64,000 nt of DNA from Melioribacter sp. Its GTDB lineage: Bacteria > Bacteroidota > Ignavibacteria > Ignavibacteriales > Melioribacteraceae. The notes under the pieces were generated by a model. It saw only the letters and a list, made by a program, of their open reading frames with translations. It had not been told where the DNA came from and searched no databases. The stretch lies in contig JAOACD010000016.1 of assembly GCA_026417975.1 (NCBI GenBank), positions 186,001-250,000 on the forward strand, written 5' to 3'. Below are positions 55,514-63,751 of this stretch, in pieces. A program made the position numbers and the translations under genes. Position 1 is the first letter of the stretch. Each line of letters starts with the position of its first letter.

Positions 55514-55633
55514 ATTATTTCGTATTTAATTTTAGAAATTTTTATTCAATATAAAAATTTTTATGTTCAATAAATTTTTTGTTTATATATAAGAAAAATT
55601 TTTTTAGATTAACTAAAACCTAAGGGGGGAACT

Positions 55634-56323
55634 ATGGGACTAGTATTCGATATTGAGACAATAGGCTATGAATTTGAGACTCTCTCTGAATCACAACAAG
55701 AATTTCTTCTTCGATATGCTGAACAGGAGAAAGATGAAGTAAAAAAGGTAGAAAAAATAGAAGATGTAAAACGTTATTTAAGTCTTTATCCTTTTACTGC
55801 TAAGATAATAGCAATTGGATTATTGAATACTGAAACTGAAAATACTGTGGTATTATTTGAAAGTAGTGAAAGTGATGAATGGGTTTCTGATGAGAAAAAG
55901 ACTAAATACAAGCCATTGCCAGAAGTAGAAATGATAAAATTTTTTTGGGATTGTGTAAGTAAAGTTGACACTGTTATTACTTTTAACGGAAGAAATTTTG
56001 ATATACCATTTATTATGTTGCGTTCTGCTTTATTAAAAATAAGACCAACAAAAAATTTACTTAAAAATAGATATGACTCAACATCTCATATCGATTTGTT
56101 AGAACAATTTACCTTCTACGGTATTACAAAAAAATTTAACCTTGACTTTTACTGTCATGCTTTTGGTATAGAATCTCCTAAATCAAAAGGAATTACTGGT
56201 ATGGAAGTTAAAGAATTATATAAGGCTGGAAGGATTAAAGATATTGCTATATACTGCGGTGATGATGTGAGAGCTACTTATGAATTATACAAAATTTGGA
56301 AAGAGTATCTAAATTTATCTTGA
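55634..56323 (+). CDS. PolB-like 3'-5' exonuclease domain protein
   Basis: 229 residues with an RNase H-like 3'-5' exonuclease of the PolB-related type. Exo I: LVFDIETIGY (Asp, Glu). Exo II: VITFNGRNFDIPFI (Asn/Asp). Exo III: IAIYCGDDVRATYELY (Tyr, Asp). These acidic residues bind two metals. No polymerase domain is attached; stand-alone proteins of this kind are described as predicted nucleases of unknown cellular job. A strong AAGGGGGG ribosome site precedes the ATG. The TonB-like gene follows 11 bases later. Confidence 0.87.
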   Translation: MGLVFDIETIGYEFETLSESQQEFLLRYAEQEKDEVKKVEKIEDVKRYLSLYPFTAKIIAIGLLNTETENTVVLFESSESDEWVSDEKKTKYKPLPEVEMIKFFWDCVSKVDTVITFNGRNFDIPFIMLRSALLKIRPTKNLLKNRYDSTSHIDLLEQFTFYGITKKFNLDFYCHAFGIESPKSKGITGMEVKELYKAGRIKDIAIYCGDDVRATYELYKIWKEYLNLS

Positions 56324-56334
56324 ATTGAATACTT

Positions 56335-56934
56335 ATGAATTATAAAAGAGAAAAACAATTTTATAAAAGAAATATCAAAATAAGCTTTTCTATTAGCTTA
56401 TTACTTATTATAATTTTCTTTCTTTTTATCCCAAAATTAAATATAAAGAATAAGCAATTAGTTTATTTTGAAGAACCTGTTATTACTTTGATAGATATAC
56501 CTGCAACTAAATTTTCAAATTCATTACTTCCTAAAGTCGATACTAAATTAGTTACTGAAAATCTAAATATTGACGAGCCTGTTATTTTACCGGATGTTTT
56601 ATTAAATGAAAATTATGTTGGCTTGAATTCTGAACAAATATCTACTAATACTGTTAATGAGAATTCAAATAAGCTTGAGAATTCTGGTTTTTATTACTTA
56701 CCTCAGCAAATAGTAGAAGTAATCCCAGTAAATAAAAATAAAATCAAAGGTCAAATTACTTTAGAATTAATAATTGATTCTAATGGCAAAGTAAAGAAAT
56801 ACAAAATATTGAAAAGTGACATAGATAGTAATGAAATTTCTTATCTAATAGAACAAATAAAAAAGTCTGAATGGGAAAATGTATTGAATACAAATGCTGA
56901 ATTTAGAATTGTAAAAACTTATTCTTTTCAGTAA
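56335..56934 (+). CDS. TonB-family energy-transducer-like protein
   Basis: 199 residues: a short basic N-terminus, one transmembrane helix (about 15-33), a disordered linker, and a TonB C-terminal-like domain from about 135 (GQITLELIIDSNGKVKKYKI ... KSEWENVLN). The domain is the minimal beta-alpha-beta form. It could energise TonB-dependent receptors, such as that at 32145, but ExbB/ExbD are not adjacent. The linker lacks the Pro/Lys repeats of classical TonB. Follows the exonuclease by 11 bases. A long region without genes follows. Confidence 0.72.
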   Translation: MNYKREKQFYKRNIKISFSISLLLIIIFFLFIPKLNIKNKQLVYFEEPVITLIDIPATKFSNSLLPKVDTKLVTENLNIDEPVILPDVLLNENYVGLNSEQISTNTVNENSNKLENSGFYYLPQQIVEVIPVNKNKIKGQITLELIIDSNGKVKKYKILKSDIDSNEISYLIEQIKKSEWENVLNTNAEFRIVKTYSFQ

Positions 56935-57556
56935 TTACCATTACACAAAAATGTAATTAAATATTAATTGGCAAAGATTATTTTCCTCACATACTTCTTA
57001 TATAATAATTGAAAAGTAAAAATATTAGAAAATATGTATGTAAAGATTGATAATTGCTTTTGTAGTTGTTTATTTTTTTGAATTAACAAATTTGTTGATT
57101 TATAATGTTATTTTAGTTTCCACTTATCAAAGGAAAAAGATTACAAGAGCTTTTAGAACTATTGAATAGTTGTAAAGTAAAATGTGAATTGCTTGAGTAG
57201 TTGATATTATTAGGTCATTTTTCTTTGTCTTTATTTTTATCGAAGCCTACGAAAGCAAAGGTTGGTGAGGATTTGAGGTAAAGATATAAAATTTACATTG
57301 GTATATTTATTTTGTATCCATCTGCGTATTATCAGTATATCATTTATCCATAGCCTTATTACCTTACTTTTTAATGGTTTATATATGGTTTTTACAATCT
57401 ATTATTTTAGGAATTATTGTTACTTTAATTTATAAAAAGAAAAATCAATATGATGAGATTTCAGCAGCTTAAATTTTATTAAGATTTGTGTCACAACTTA
57501 GAATAACCTTATTTTCGATGCAAATTATTTTATTTTGTATTGGGAGTTAGCTGTTT
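56935..57556. other. Long intergenic region with possible decayed coding sequence
   Basis: About 620 bases. Two stretches look like protein remains without a proper start: one near 57117-57200 in a frame ending KCELLE then stop, and one from about 57290 to 57472 that would encode two membrane-like segments (LLPYFLMVYIWF, SIILGIIVTLIYKKK). The only ATG in the latter is 57374, giving 32 residues. I see no terminator, tRNA or riboswitch I can name. A degraded gene is my best guess. Confidence 0.35.
57374..57472 (+). CDS. Possible small single-helix membrane peptide
   Basis: A 32-residue frame from ATG 57374 to TAA: one hydrophobic helix followed by KKKNQYDEISAA. There is no convincing ribosome site, and the open frame extends upstream with further hydrophobic residues but no start. 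It may be the tail of a broken gene rather than a real small protein. Reported because the composition is clearly membrane-like and no annotation covers it. Confidence 0.25.
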   Translation: MVYIWFLQSIILGIIVTLIYKKKNQYDEISAA

Positions 57557-58177
57557 ATGTATTCAATAGCATGTGTAATATTGCCTGGTACAAAACTTGA
57601 AAATTTGGATACTGATAAATCATTATTGAAGTTTGATAATAAAACATTAATAGAAATTATTTATGAGCGTGTTAACTGTATTTTTGATAATATTATAATT
57701 TGCACTGAAACACCAGAAAACTATGATTTTTTACCTATACAAAAAATAAAAAGTTTTTATCCAGGGTTTGGTACCTTATCTGCTATTCATGCAACATTAA
57801 AAAATTTTTCAATAGATAAGATTTTTACTATTTCATGTGACACTCCTTTTGTAACTTGCAGTTTAATAAATCATTTGCTAAACATTAAAACAGATGAGTT
57901 AATTATAGTTCCAAAAGCAAGAGGAATTATTCATTTTACCATTGGAATTTATTCTAAAAATATTTTGCCTATTACTGAAGAAGTATTAAATGCAAATTTC
58001 ATTGCAAAGAAGATTTATGAAAAGAAAAAGCCTTTTTGTTTTAACATAGAAAATTTTTTAGAAAGAGTTGGTGCGGAAATAGTTGATGTGGAGAAGGAAA
58101 AATTTTATTTCAATGATTTATTTTTTAATATAAATACACTAGATGACTATCAATACGTTAAAGAAAAATTGGTATAA
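57557..58177 (+). CDS. MobA-like nucleotidyltransferase with degenerate nucleotide-binding loop
   Basis: 206 residues of the MobA/GT-A nucleotidyltransferase fold. MobA joins GMP to molybdopterin to make the guanine-dinucleotide cofactor needed by the molybdoenzyme encoded at 58847. The fold is supported by TDKSLLKFDNKTLIE, PGFGTLSAIHATL and CDTPFVTCSLINHLL. However, the hallmark LAGGxSxRMG loop reads ILPGTKLENL, losing the paired Gly, the Ser and the Arg. It may have another substrate or be impaired. GGGAG precedes the ATG weakly. It is isolated by 226 bases from the MerR gene. Confidence 0.75.
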   Translation: MYSIACVILPGTKLENLDTDKSLLKFDNKTLIEIIYERVNCIFDNIIICTETPENYDFLPIQKIKSFYPGFGTLSAIHATLKNFSIDKIFTISCDTPFVTCSLINHLLNIKTDELIIVPKARGIIHFTIGIYSKNILPITEEVLNANFIAKKIYEKKKPFCFNIENFLERVGAEIVDVEKEKFYFNDLFFNINTLDDYQYVKEKLV

Positions 58178-58354
58178 AAATTCTAATCTTTTTGATTTAA
58201 GTATTCGGATAGATTTATAAATCTTAGTTCTATTATTTAATTAGATACAAACTCCTCTAATTCCTATCAATAATACACCAATTAATTTTTTTCTTGAATT
58301 TGAAAATCTTTCCTTTTTTATGACTTTTTTTAGTTTATAAAGAAGATTTATCTA

Positions 58355-58370
58355 TGGCAAAAAAGTTGAT
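58355..58370 (+). promoter_or_regulatory. Weak sigma54-like element before the MerR gene
   Basis: TGGCAA (58355-58360), 5 bases, then TTGAT (58366-58370), 34 bases before the ATG at 58404. Spacing and the GG are right for a -24/-12 site, but GA replaces GC, the same deviation as at 2201 and 23269. Confidence 0.22.
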
Positions 58371-58403
58371 ATTTATAAATATCAACAATTATTGCATAAA
58401 TAA

Positions 58404-58844
58404 ATGTTAGAAAATATTGACAATAAAGAACCATTATTTCCGATTAGCACTGCAGCCAAGTTGTTGAATATTTCGGTTCATACTTTAAGAATGTATGAAA
58501 GAGAAGGATTAATTATTCCTTTTAAAAAGGAATCAAATCAAAGACTATATTCCAAAGCTGACCTTGAAAGAATTGAATGTATAAGAAAAGCAATTAATGA
58601 ATCAAAAATAAGTATTAATGGGATTAAGACAATTTATTCTTTGATCCCTTGCTGGAGCGTAATGAATTGTTCGCATAAAGATCGAAAAAATTGTAAAGCT
58701 TATAATGAACATACTGGACCATGTTGGAATTATGAACACCCTAAAACAATATGCGAAAAGAGAAATTGTCGTGATTGTGATGTTTATCAGAAATATACTC
58801 AGTGTAATGAAATTAAAGAATTAATAAAGTCCATTTCGAGGTAA
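58404..58844 (+). CDS. MerR-family regulator with Cys-rich two-CW-like domain
   Basis: 146 residues. The N-terminal winged HTH is clear (PISTAAKLLNISVHTLRMYEREGLI, then RLYSKADLERIECIRKAI). The C-terminal region (about 88-137) has about ten Cys: CWSVMNC, NCKAY, PCWNYE, CEKRNCRDCDVY, TQC, a layout resembling the two-CW domain. It could bind metal or an FeS cluster, or sense thiol/persulfide state. No classical MerR metal loop is seen. The gene ends 2 bases before the molybdoenzyme operon, so it likely controls that operon and is cotranscribed. Signal unknown. Confidence 0.85.
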   Translation: MLENIDNKEPLFPISTAAKLLNISVHTLRMYEREGLIIPFKKESNQRLYSKADLERIECIRKAINESKISINGIKTIYSLIPCWSVMNCSHKDRKNCKAYNEHTGPCWNYEHPKTICEKRNCRDCDVYQKYTQCNEIKELIKSISR

Positions 58845-58846
58845 AA

Positions 58847-61045
58847 ATGAATTCGATATCAAGAAGAAAATTTTTGAAGATAACTGGGTTTACAGTTGGA
58901 GCAGCAACTGCTTCAACTGCATTAGGACCAATTGTAAAAGGGGCTAAAAAGCTTGAAGAGAAAAGTATTAAAGGCATTAAAAAAATTCCTACATATTGTG
59001 ATATATGTTTTTGGAAATGTGGTGCAATTGCCTATGTAAAAGATGGAATATTGTGGAAAATAGAGGGAAATCCTGATGACCCATTGAGTAGGGGGAGATT
59101 ATGCCCGAGAGGTACAGGTGGAATAGGTGCTCATTTTGACCCCGATAGATTAAGAGCTCCTTTAATAAGAACTCGTAAAAGAGGTGAAGAAGTTTGGAGG
59201 GAAGTAACTTGGGATGAAGCACTTGACTTTATTGCAAACAAAATGAAAAAAATTAAAGAGATTTATGGTCCAGAATCTGTAGCATCATTTTCTCATGGAA
59301 TAGGAGGAAATTTTATTAAACATATGCTAAAAGCCTATGGAGCTGTGAATTTTGCTGCTCCTTCATTTGCACAATGTAGAGGTCCAAGAGATGTTGGATT
59401 TGAATTAACCTTTGGAGAAAATGTTGGTTCGCCTGAAAGAACAGATATAGAAAACACTAAGTGTCTTGTATTGATTGGATCGCACCTGGGTGAGAATATG
59501 CATAATTCACAAGTCCAAGAATTTGCACATGCAATCGAAAATGATGCTACAATTATAGTAGTTGATCCACGTTTTTCAATTGCTGCTTCAAAAGCTAAGT
59601 ATTATTTACCTATTAAACCGGGTACAGATATTGCTCTACTACTTGCCTGGATGAATGTTATTGTATCTGAAAAACTTTACGACGAAAACTATGTTAGAAA
59701 ATATGGTTTTGGTTTTGAACAATTTTCTGTCGAAATTTCTCAATATACTCCAGAATGGGCATATCCTGAAACTGGAATTAAACCTGACTTGATACGAATT
59801 ACTGCCAGAGAAATGGCAAAAAACAAGCCAGCCACTATAATTCATCCTGGAAGGCATGCAACATGGTATGGCGATGATACCCAAAGAAGTCGTGCAATAG
59901 CATTACTAAACGCATTATTGGGGAGCTGGGGACGTAAAGGTGGGTTTTTCTTCCCTGTAAGTTATTCTTTGCCTCCTTATCCATATCCACCTTATCCAAC
60001 ACCAACAAAAGAAAAATTAGATAATCCAAACAATAAATATCCTTTTGCTTCGGAAGAAATTACAAATGGCATTAGAGAAGCAACAATTACTGGTAAACCT
60101 TATCCAATTAAAGGTTGGTTTGTATATGCAACAAATTTAATTCATGCTTTGCCGAATGAGGAGGAAACCATAAAGGCTATTCAGAATTTAGATTTGCTTG
60201 TGGTAATTGATGTTATCCCAAGTGAAATTGCTGGCTGGGCCGATGTTGTTTTGCCTGAAACTGTTTATCTTGAAAGATACGATGAACTTCATACATCTGC
60301 TTTTAAGGAGCCTTTCGTTGGGATTAGGCAACCTGTTGTAGATCCTCCTGCTGACCAGAAGCCAAATTGGTGGATTGCAAAAAAGTTAGCTGAAAAGTTA
60401 GGACTTGGGCAATATTTTCCATGGAATCATATTGAAGAATACCTTGATTATAGATTAAAAGCCGCTGGTTTAAGCTTAGAAGAACTCAAACAAAAAGGAA
60501 TAATTAAAGGCCAAAAACAACCTATTTATATTGAAGAAGGAATAGAGCCAGAATTTGCAACTCCCTCTGGAAAAATTGAATTTTATTCAACCCAACTTTT
60601 ACAAGCAGGGTTTGATCCAGTACCGAGGTATAAAAGACCTCAAGAACCACCAGCAGGATATTATAGGTTACTCTTTGGTAGAGCACCTGTTCACTCGTTT
60701 TCCAGGACACAATCAAATCCTATTCTTATGGATATGATGGATGAAAATGAAGTATGGATAAATTACGATATTGCTCAAAAGTGGGGAATAAAGACAGGTC
60801 AGTATATTCGTCTAAAAAATCAAGATGGAATAGTAAGTAATAAAATAAAGGTAAAAGCAACGGAAAGAATTCGTCCTGATTGTGTTTATCTTGTTCATGG
60901 CTTTGGTCATAATTCAAAAATGCTTAAAAGAGCTTATCAAAAAGGAGCAAGCGATTCTCAATTAATTACTAAGTATGAAATTGATCCAATAATGGGGGGC
61001 ACAGGTATGAATGTAAATTTTGTAACATTTGAACTTGAGGTGTAA
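58847..61045 (+). CDS. Tat-exported molybdopterin oxidoreductase, polysulfide/thiosulfate reductase type (PsrA/PhsA-like)
   Basis: 732 residues. A Tat signal (SRRKFLK, then a hydrophobic region) exports the folded enzyme. The [4Fe-4S] motif is C-x2-C-x3-C-x27-C starting at CDICFWKC and ending CPRG. The Mo ligand is probably Cys177 in FAQCRGPRD. Cofactor-binding blocks include GSHLGENMHN and HPGRHATWYGDD, and the C-terminal dinucleotide region has VHSFSRTQSNP. With the FeS protein and the NrfD subunit it forms the periplasmic catalytic arm of a quinol-linked reductase for polysulfide or thiosulfate; tetrathionate or arsenate cannot be excluded. Begins 2 bases after the MerR gene. Confidence 0.9.
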   Translation: MNSISRRKFLKITGFTVGAATASTALGPIVKGAKKLEEKSIKGIKKIPTYCDICFWKCGAIAYVKDGILWKIEGNPDDPLSRGRLCPRGTGGIGAHFDPDRLRAPLIRTRKRGEEVWREVTWDEALDFIANKMKKIKEIYGPESVASFSHGIGGNFIKHMLKAYGAVNFAAPSFAQCRGPRDVGFELTFGENVGSPERTDIENTKCLVLIGSHLGENMHNSQVQEFAHAIENDATIIVVDPRFSIAASKAKYYLPIKPGTDIALLLAWMNVIVSEKLYDENYVRKYGFGFEQFSVEISQYTPEWAYPETGIKPDLIRITAREMAKNKPATIIHPGRHATWYGDDTQRSRAIALLNALLGSWGRKGGFFFPVSYSLPPYPYPPYPTPTKEKLDNPNNKYPFASEEITNGIREATITGKPYPIKGWFVYATNLIHALPNEEETIKAIQNLDLLVVIDVIPSEIAGWADVVLPETVYLERYDELHTSAFKEPFVGIRQPVVDPPADQKPNWWIAKKLAEKLGLGQYFPWNHIEEYLDYRLKAAGLSLEELKQKGIIKGQKQPIYIEEGIEPEFATPSGKIEFYSTQLLQAGFDPVPRYKRPQEPPAGYYRLLFGRAPVHSFSRTQSNPILMDMMDENEVWINYDIAQKWGIKTGQYIRLKNQDGIVSNKIKVKATERIRPDCVYLVHGFGHNSKMLKRAYQKGASDSQLITKYEIDPIMGGTGMNVNFVTFELEV

Positions 61046-61046
61046 T

Positions 61047-61586
61047 ATGGCAAGATATGGAATGGTAATAGATACAAAAAAATGTGTAGGATGCATGGAT
61101 TGTGTAGTAGCATGCAAAACAGAAAATAATGTTCCAGAAGGTTATAACCGTGATTGGATTGTTCAGGTAGCAAATGGAAAATTTCCCTATATAAATTTAG
61201 AGATTCAATCTCAAAGATGTAATCATTGTGATAATACACCTTGTGTTTCATGTTGTCCAACTGGTGCAAGTCATGTGCATGAAATAGGAAAGGTAGTTCT
61301 GGTTGATCACGAAGTCTGTATTGGATGTAAAGCTTGTATTGCTGCGTGCCCGTATGATGCACGATTTATTCATCCAGACGGATACGCAGATAAGTGTACT
61401 TTTTGTATTCATAGAGTTGAGAAGGGTGAATTACCAGCTTGTGTTTCAGTATGCCCAACACATTGTATGTATTTTGGTGACTTGGATGACCCTAATAGTG
61501 AAGTTAGTAAGTTGCTTGCTTCGAGAAAATATCATGTTCTTTTACCTGAAGCTGGAACTTCACCAAGAATATTTTATTTAATATAA
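61047..61586 (+). CDS. Four-cluster ferredoxin-like subunit (PsrB/NrfC/DmsB type)
   Basis: 179 residues from ATG 61047; an upstream TTG at 61029 overlaps the previous gene and would precede the GAGGTG ribosome site. Four Cys groups bind [4Fe-4S] clusters: CVGCMDCVVAC, CNHCDNTPCVSCCP, CIGCKACIAACP and CTFCIHRV...CVSVCP. It passes electrons between the NrfD membrane subunit and the molybdoenzyme. No own signal peptide, so it is probably exported with the Tat partner. Starts 1 base after the molybdoenzyme stop and lies 17 bases before the membrane subunit gene. Confidence 0.94.
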   Translation: MARYGMVIDTKKCVGCMDCVVACKTENNVPEGYNRDWIVQVANGKFPYINLEIQSQRCNHCDNTPCVSCCPTGASHVHEIGKVVLVDHEVCIGCKACIAACPYDARFIHPDGYADKCTFCIHRVEKGELPACVSVCPTHCMYFGDLDDPNSEVSKLLASRKYHVLLPEAGTSPRIFYLI

Positions 61587-61603
61587 AATTTTGTGAGGAC
61601 GAA

Positions 61604-62554
61604 ATGCTGCAAGAAATAACAACAACAAGGCATAATCCGCATATAGATCCTTTTGTTCATGTGTGGGGGTGGGAAATCCCAATTTATCTATTCCTTGGTG
61701 GAATGGTAGCGGGAATGATGATTATATCGGGATATTTTTTGTTTAGTAAGAGATATAAAGATACTACATGTTCATGTTTTACTATTCCTTTAATTGGTGT
61801 AGCATTTCTAAGTATTGGAATGTTTGCATTATTCCTCGACCTCGAGCATAAATTTTACTTTTGGCGTCTTTATACTACTTTTAGAATTTCTTCACCAATG
61901 TCATGGGGCGCATGGATTTTAGTTTTAGTCTATCCAGTAATTATTGTAAATTTTTTAATTAATCCTCCAGAGATTATTGTGAGAAGATTTCCTAAATTAA
62001 ATTTGATTACTTCATATATCAACGAACATCCAAAATTAATTCAAAATATTGGAATTACTAATATGCTTATAGGAAGTGCACTTGGGATTTACACTGGTAT
62101 TTTATTAAGTACAATGGGGGCTCGTCCGTTGTGGAATAGTTCTATGCTAGCAGTTTTATTTTTAGTATCAGGCTTATCTACTGCTGCTGCATTTGTTCAT
62201 ATGATTTCTAAAAGTCAGTATGAAAAAGAACTTCTTGCCAAAGCTGATAATGGTTTTCTTGTCATAGAACTTTTTGTAATTATGCTTTTTTTGATAGGAT
62301 TGTCTACCTCCTCTGCTGTTCATATGAATGCTGCGAGACTTTTAATTACTGGAGAATATGCACCTCAGTTTTGGACTTTTGTAATAGGTACTGGAATAAT
62401 TTTGCCATTAATAATTCAACTTTTAGCAGTTAACAAAAAGATTAAACATAATCCTATTGCTCCAATATTAGTAATTATAGGAGGACTGATTTTAAGATTT
62501 ATAATTGTTTATGCAGGCCAATATAGTCATTACATTAATGCTCATTTTAAATAA
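61604..62554 (+). CDS. NrfD/PsrC-type quinol-oxidising membrane subunit
   Basis: 316 residues with eight to nine hydrophobic helices. The first helix region WGWEIPIYLFLGGMVAGMMI is characteristic of NrfD/PsrC, as is FLDLEHKFYFWRLYTTFR (family Asp/Glu and Tyr near the quinone site) and SPMSWGAWILVLVYP. The subunit anchors the FeS and Mo subunits and oxidises menaquinol, donating electrons to the reductase, or runs in reverse. GTGAGGACG precedes the ATG. Complete. Confidence 0.92.
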   Translation: MLQEITTTRHNPHIDPFVHVWGWEIPIYLFLGGMVAGMMIISGYFLFSKRYKDTTCSCFTIPLIGVAFLSIGMFALFLDLEHKFYFWRLYTTFRISSPMSWGAWILVLVYPVIIVNFLINPPEIIVRRFPKLNLITSYINEHPKLIQNIGITNMLIGSALGIYTGILLSTMGARPLWNSSMLAVLFLVSGLSTAAAFVHMISKSQYEKELLAKADNGFLVIELFVIMLFLIGLSTSSAVHMNAARLLITGEYAPQFWTFVIGTGIILPLIIQLLAVNKKIKHNPIAPILVIIGGLILRFIIVYAGQYSHYINAHFK

Positions 62555-62579
62555 TGTTTAATATTTGGGAGAAGTTATT

Positions 62580-63152
62580 ATGACTACTTTAACTGGAATA
62601 TTTTCAAAGAAAGAAACCATCGTTGAAGAAAAAACTTTTCAACCGAAACCATATTCTAATCCTTATCTTGTAGGATTAGGACTTGGTTTAGTTTTACTAG
62701 CTGCTTTTGTTATAATGGGCAGGGGCTTAGGAGCTTCAGGGGCAGCATCTACAATTGTAGCAGTTACAGTTTCTAAGGTGGCACCTGAACATGCGGCAAA
62801 AAATAATTTTTATAAAGAATATTTTTCTGATGGTACAACAAGCCCATTGAAAGACTGGCTTGTCTTTGAAGTTATAGGAGTTGCAGTAGGTGGGTTTTTG
62901 TCTGGGACATTAGCTCACCGTACTAAAAGAACTATTGAAAAAGGTCCAAATATTTCAAGCAAAATGAGATTGATATATGCATTTGTTGGAGGTGCAATAA
63001 TGGGATTTGGAGCAAAATTAGCAAGAGGATGTACAAGCGGGCAGGCTTTAACAGGAGGTGCTTTGCTTAGTTTAGGTAGTTGGGCCTTTATGTTTGCTGT
63101 TTTTGCCGGTGGTTATTTAACTGCTTACTTTTTAAGGAGGCAATGGTTATGA
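62580..63152 (+). CDS. YeeE/YedE-family sulfur transporter half (copy 1)
   Basis: 190 residues from ATG 62580, preceded by TTGGGAGAAG; an upstream TTG at 62565 would lie before it. Four or so helices and the family motif KLARGCTSGQALTGG with its conserved Cys, known in TsuA-like thiosulfate transport and PmpA/PmpB-like proteins. Half-size members usually work in pairs. Overlaps the next half by 4 bases (ATGA), supporting that pairing. Role: import or export of thiosulfate or a persulfide, inferred from position after the reductase. Confidence 0.88.
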   Translation: MTTLTGIFSKKETIVEEKTFQPKPYSNPYLVGLGLGLVLLAAFVIMGRGLGASGAASTIVAVTVSKVAPEHAAKNNFYKEYFSDGTTSPLKDWLVFEVIGVAVGGFLSGTLAHRTKRTIEKGPNISSKMRLIYAFVGGAIMGFGAKLARGCTSGQALTGGALLSLGSWAFMFAVFAGGYLTAYFLRRQWL

Positions 63153-63751
63153 TGCCATATTATAAATTTGATTACTTTTCCTTCGATTTTAGTTTAGTTG
63201 TTGCGTTCATAATAGGAATTGCATTCGGCTTTGCTTTGGAACGCGGTGGTTTTGGAAACGCAAGAATTCTTGCAGCACAATTTTATTTCTATAATATGCG
63301 GGTTTTGAAAGTTATGTTTACTGCTATTGTAACAGCTATGATTGGTCTTTTTTATTTCTCGTGGTTTGGTTGGCTTGATTTATCATTAGTTTATGTATCC
63401 GATACTTATTTAATACCTCAAATTCTGGGAGGTCTAATTTTAGGCATTGGCTTTGTTATTGGTGGTTATTGTCCTGGAACTTCTATTGTTTCGGCTTCAA
63501 CGGGTAGATATGATGGAATGGTCTATTTAGCCGGTATGTTTTTTGGAGTATTTGTTTTTGGAGAAATGTTTCCTTTAATAGAAAACTTTTATAATTCTTC
63601 ACATTTAGGGAAAGTTACATTACCCAAATTTTTAGGGTTATCTCACGGTATGGTAGTGTTTTTAGTGGTACTAATGGCTCTTGGAGCTTTTGCTTTGGCA
63701 GAATGGGGAGAAAAAGTTATGACAAAAAAATTACAAGGAGATAAACAATGA
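63149..63751 (+). CDS. YeeE/YedE-family sulfur transporter half (copy 2)
   Basis: 200 residues from ATG 63149, 8 bases after AAGGAGG; in-frame ATGs at 63143 and 63152 are alternatives. Five hydrophobic helices. The Cys motif is GGYCPGTSIVSASTGRYDG, corresponding to the second half of full-length YeeE. AFGFALERGGFGNAR near the N-terminus is also typical. Copies 1 and 2 would form one transporter. The stop overlaps the start of the rhodanese gene by 4 bases, so the sulfur genes are all translationally coupled. Confidence 0.88.
   Translation: MMPYYKFDYFSFDFSLVVAFIIGIAFGFALERGGFGNARILAAQFYFYNMRVLKVMFTAIVTAMIGLFYFSWFGWLDLSLVYVSDTYLIPQILGGLILGIGFVIGGYCPGTSIVSASTGRYDGMVYLAGMFFGVFVFGEMFPLIENFYNSSHLGKVTLPKFLGLSHGMVVFLVVLMALGAFALAEWGEKVMTKKLQGDKQ

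Noticed and set aside
57240-57290. Possible riboswitch (GAAGCCTACGAAAGCAAAGG region) before the MobA-like gene
   Set aside because: I could not match it to any riboswitch consensus (c-di-GMP, Moco or others) or draw a convincing paired structure.
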